From DATFMH01 sp035267045 (GTDB lineage: Bacteria > Bacteroidota > Rhodothermia > Balneolales > DATFMH01), in contig DATFMH010000172.1 in assembly GCA_035267045.1 (NCBI GenBank), forward strand, positions 1 to 44,228: a DNA stretch of 44,228 bases. The letters run 5' to 3'. The notes beneath the pieces are model-generated. The model was not told where the DNA came from. It did no database searches and was given only the letters and a program-made list of their open reading frames with translations. Below, in pieces: positions 43,201 to 44,228 of this stretch (its first letter is position 1; the number at the start of each line of letters is the position of its first letter). Both the position numbers and the translations under genes were made by a program.

Positions 43201-43510
43201 GGGGCCTTTAGTTGGCATGCGTACCTGGGGCGGACTCATTGGATATACCGGTGTTCCCGGATTAATAGATGGAGGTATTGTTACTGTTCCATCGTTCCGT
43301 ATGTATAATACTGAGGGTAAATGGTTCCCGGAAGGACATGGAGTTGATCCTGATTATAAAGTTGTCGATAATCCGACTTTAATGGCCAAAGGGCAGGATC
43401 CACAGCTTGAAAAAGCTATTCAGATTGAGATGCAGCAATTAAAAGAGCATCCTCCGGTTCAGCCTAAACATCCACCATATCAAAACAGGGCCGTTGGTAA
43501 ACAAAATTAG
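40250..43510 (+). CDS. Exported tricorn-like S41 protease
   Basis: 1086 residues from the ATG at 40250, which follows GAGGGGAG at good spacing; the ATG at 40235 overlaps that site and is less likely. Signal peptide about 1-23 (ends KVKAQ). Two beta-propeller regions (25-540) show repeated WSPDGK/FSPDGS phrases, then a Glu/Lys-rich linker (about 545-575). The core includes a PDZ segment (INIKEGDYILAVNGNPID) and the S41 catalytic region. Ser747-His748 in SSHTYDFGG match the tricorn Ser-His pair. The nucleophile is in GWSGSGGDAF (966-975; which Ser is not sure), and the Glu is likely in KWFPEGHGVDPD. Periplasmic breakdown of peptides and damaged proteins is expected. Confidence 0.92.
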   Translation: MRKYLALAILLSIFFISAKVKAQVHARMLRFPDVSQTQITFVYAGNIWVVSKKGGIAHRLSSPKGEEMFPRFSPDGSEIAFSGNYNGNTDIYMIPTMGGSPVRITHHPMPDRMLGWYPDGKHLLYASMMKSGRMRFNQLYEVSNNGGLAQKLPVPYGEFGSISSDGTMLAYMPKSRDFRHWKGYRGGWAPDIWLFNLKTYKSENITDSPANDSQPMWHGNMLYFISDRGPNQRYNIWAYDLNSKTMRQVTHFNQFDIHFPAIGPSDIVFEAGDQLYLMDLKTEKTHVIAINVVTDNATLLPHDVKVSKLIRNVDISPNGKRAVFQARGDIFTVPAEHGVIHDLTQSSGAAERSPAWSPDGKHIAYWSDASGEYQLTIRNEDGSAEPQPLTHFKSGFRYHLYWSPDSKKLAFIDNKMEIQIYNMDNGQLTTVDQGMWMYQGALNAFKVGWSPDSRWLAYYHGLDNRHDAIFIYDTKTGSKHQVTSGFYNDRDPVFDPDGKYLYYLTNRTFKPNYSSIDGTWIYPNSTNIAAVALTPDINSPLAPRNDEVKSEETEKENGKKEEKRKDAKETKPVEIQLDGFENRSVILPIKAGNYRNLEAVSGKVLFQRLPRTGSDNSHGSLNFFNLKERKEETILDKISGYKLSANGKKILAWMDHSFAIVDIAPKQKMEKKLDTGDLEMTVDPRAEWKQIFNDDWRFYRDYFYDPNMHGVNWEAIRKKYQPLVDDAVTRWDVNYVLGEMNAELNSSHTYDFGGDQQQAKHRGVGVLGVNWKIDHGFYQIANIIQGASWDAEVRSPLDQPGVNIKEGDYILAVNGNPIDAAKDPWAAFQGLAGKTVILTVNDQPTTKGARQVLIKTLKSDSRLRHLAWIEQNREMVDKATNEQIGYIYVPNTGIDGQNELVRQFNAQFDKKGLIIDERFNSGGQIPDRFIELLDRPALGFWAVRNGKDLQSPQIANFGPKVMLINGWSGSGGDAFPYFFRERKLGPLVGMRTWGGLIGYTGVPGLIDGGIVTVPSFRMYNTEGKWFPEGHGVDPDYKVVDNPTLMAKGQDPQLEKAIQIEMQQLKEHPPVQPKHPPYQNRAVGKQN

Positions 43511-43524
43511 TAAATAAATCTACC

Positions 43525-43546
43525 GGGACATGCAATAGCATGTCCC
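43525..43546 (+). terminator. Terminator of the tricorn-like gene
   Basis: GGGACATGC (43525-43533), a four-base loop and GCATGTCCC (43538-43546) form a perfect 9-bp stem followed by TTCT. A good hairpin, with a short T tail, 15 bases after the stop codon. Confidence 0.75.
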
Positions 43547-43628
43547 TTCTATAATCTAATTGTCAGGGATACTATTAAACGGTAAATTGTTAATATAATA
43601 TCTCTTAACACTTTACAAGGGGGGATTT

Positions 43629-44228
43629 ATGAAACTGCTGATATTCGGTGCCACAGGTGGAACCGGACGGGAACTCGTTCGGCAGGCTTTAGAACAGGGA
43701 CATCTTGTCACGGCATTCGTACGTGATCCTTCAAAATACGGGATAGGCGATAATAGCCTTCGAATCGTAGAAGGAGATATTATCGATTATGAATCGGTAA
43801 ATAATGCCGTAAAAGGTCAGAATATTGTCATTTCCGCATTGGGTGTCAATTTAATGGGTAAAAATACCATTTTATCGTCCGGTACTAAAAATATTTTAAA
43901 GGCGATGGAAGAGTATAATGTCAGGCGTTTTGTTTGCGTGACATCCCTCGGTGTTGGAAATAGCAAGGGACAATTAGGCTGGAAATATAATTTCATCATA
44001 AAACCCTTTATCCTGCGTAATATTTTCGCCGATAAAGAGCGACAGGAAAAATTCATAAAAGACAGTCTGCTGGATTGGATTATTGTACGTCCGGCACAGT
44101 TAACCAATGGACCGCTTACCGGAAAATATCATACCTGGACTGGTAAACCGCCTGAGGAAATGGAAAACAAAATATCCCGTGCTGATGTCGCTCATTTCAT
44201 ACTGACTCAACTCGTGGATGATACCTAT
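43629..44228 (+). CDS. Atypical NAD(P)H-binding SDR (NmrA/BVR-B-like), 3' end outside window
   Basis: The first 200 codons run to the window edge without a stop. Excellent ribosome site AAGGGGGGA just before the ATG. Rossmann motif GATGGTGRELVRQAL (8-22), EGDIIDYESVNNAVKGQNIVISALG, FVCVTSLGVG and WIIVRPAQLTNGPLTGKY are typical of small NAD(P)-binding SDR_a5-like flavin/biliverdin reductase relatives. There is no YxxxK at the usual place. Downstream part not seen; function cannot be told. Confidence 0.85.
   Translation, partial: MKLLIFGATGGTGRELVRQALEQGHLVTAFVRDPSKYGIGDNSLRIVEGDIIDYESVNNAVKGQNIVISALGVNLMGKNTILSSGTKNILKAMEEYNVRRFVCVTSLGVGNSKGQLGWKYNFIIKPFILRNIFADKERQEKFIKDSLLDWIIVRPAQLTNGPLTGKYHTWTGKPPEEMENKISRADVAHFILTQLVDDTY

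Overview
ORGANISM. The window is A+T-rich and densely coded. It looks like a Gram-negative bacterium of the Bacteroidota/Rhodothermota (Balneolales-like) sphere. Supporting points are outer-envelope systems (RND pumps with a lipoprotein adaptor, several lipoboxes), often weak Shine-Dalgarno sequences, and the neighbourhood rnpB - coiled-coil DUF164 protein - Nif3-like protein. It also carries a divIVA gene and a YggS...DivIVA gene order better known from Gram-positives. The taxonomic call is inference; no rRNA or single-copy marker set is present.

LAYOUT. (1) 1-3.2 kb: 5' part of a group III truncated haemoglobin, a long AT-rich gap with palindromes, a MarR regulator and a GH63-like glycoside hydrolase. 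(2) 3.1-10.6 kb, minus strand: a drug-efflux operon of membrane-fusion lipoprotein plus two different RND permeases. (3) 10.9-13.1 kb, minus: RNase P RNA with its terminator, a DUF164 coiled-coil protein that has lost its zinc ligands, and a Nif3-like protein. (4) 13.4-17.3 kb, plus: YggS, two small membrane coiled-coil paralogues, DivIVA, purine nucleoside phosphorylase, and an Asp/Glu-rich protein. (5) 17.5-24.7 kb: an exported isoaspartyl peptidase (minus), then comEC, an AI-2E-family permease, xseB and dxs (plus). (6) 24.9-27 kb: a lipoprotein of NHLRC2 type (thioredoxin + NHL propeller). (7) 27.1-29.9 kb, minus: arsR-arsM-arsC-acr3 arsenic operon with a perfect 16-bp palindrome in front of arsR. 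(8) 30-31.8 kb: a decayed small gene and a VOC/SDR pair. (9) 31.9-39 kb: a strongly AT-rich accessory island of divergent operons: a C39-peptidase ABC exporter, a CxxC thioredoxin-like protein and an orphan membrane protein on one side; a two-permease ABC exporter, two very small two-helix proteins and a CGC-motif MauE/DoxX protein on the other. (10) 39-44.2 kb: a VAT1-like reductase, a tricorn-like protease and the start of another SDR.

MOST NOTABLE. A heptanucleotide repeat family (consensus CAGTnAn) sits at the 3' ends of five genes. It always points in the direction of the gene it follows, and for three of them (GH63, RND, dxs) it encodes the last residues and the stop codon. At 17347-17463 two arrays face each other around a perfect hairpin. 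The second candidate system is the 31.9-39 kb peptide-export plus redox island, which has no recognisable precursor gene in the window. Third is the Firmicute-like YggS-(two membrane proteins)-DivIVA order in an apparently Gram-negative genome.

LIMITS. All assignments come from reading translations and motifs. No database search, structure prediction or GC calculation was run.
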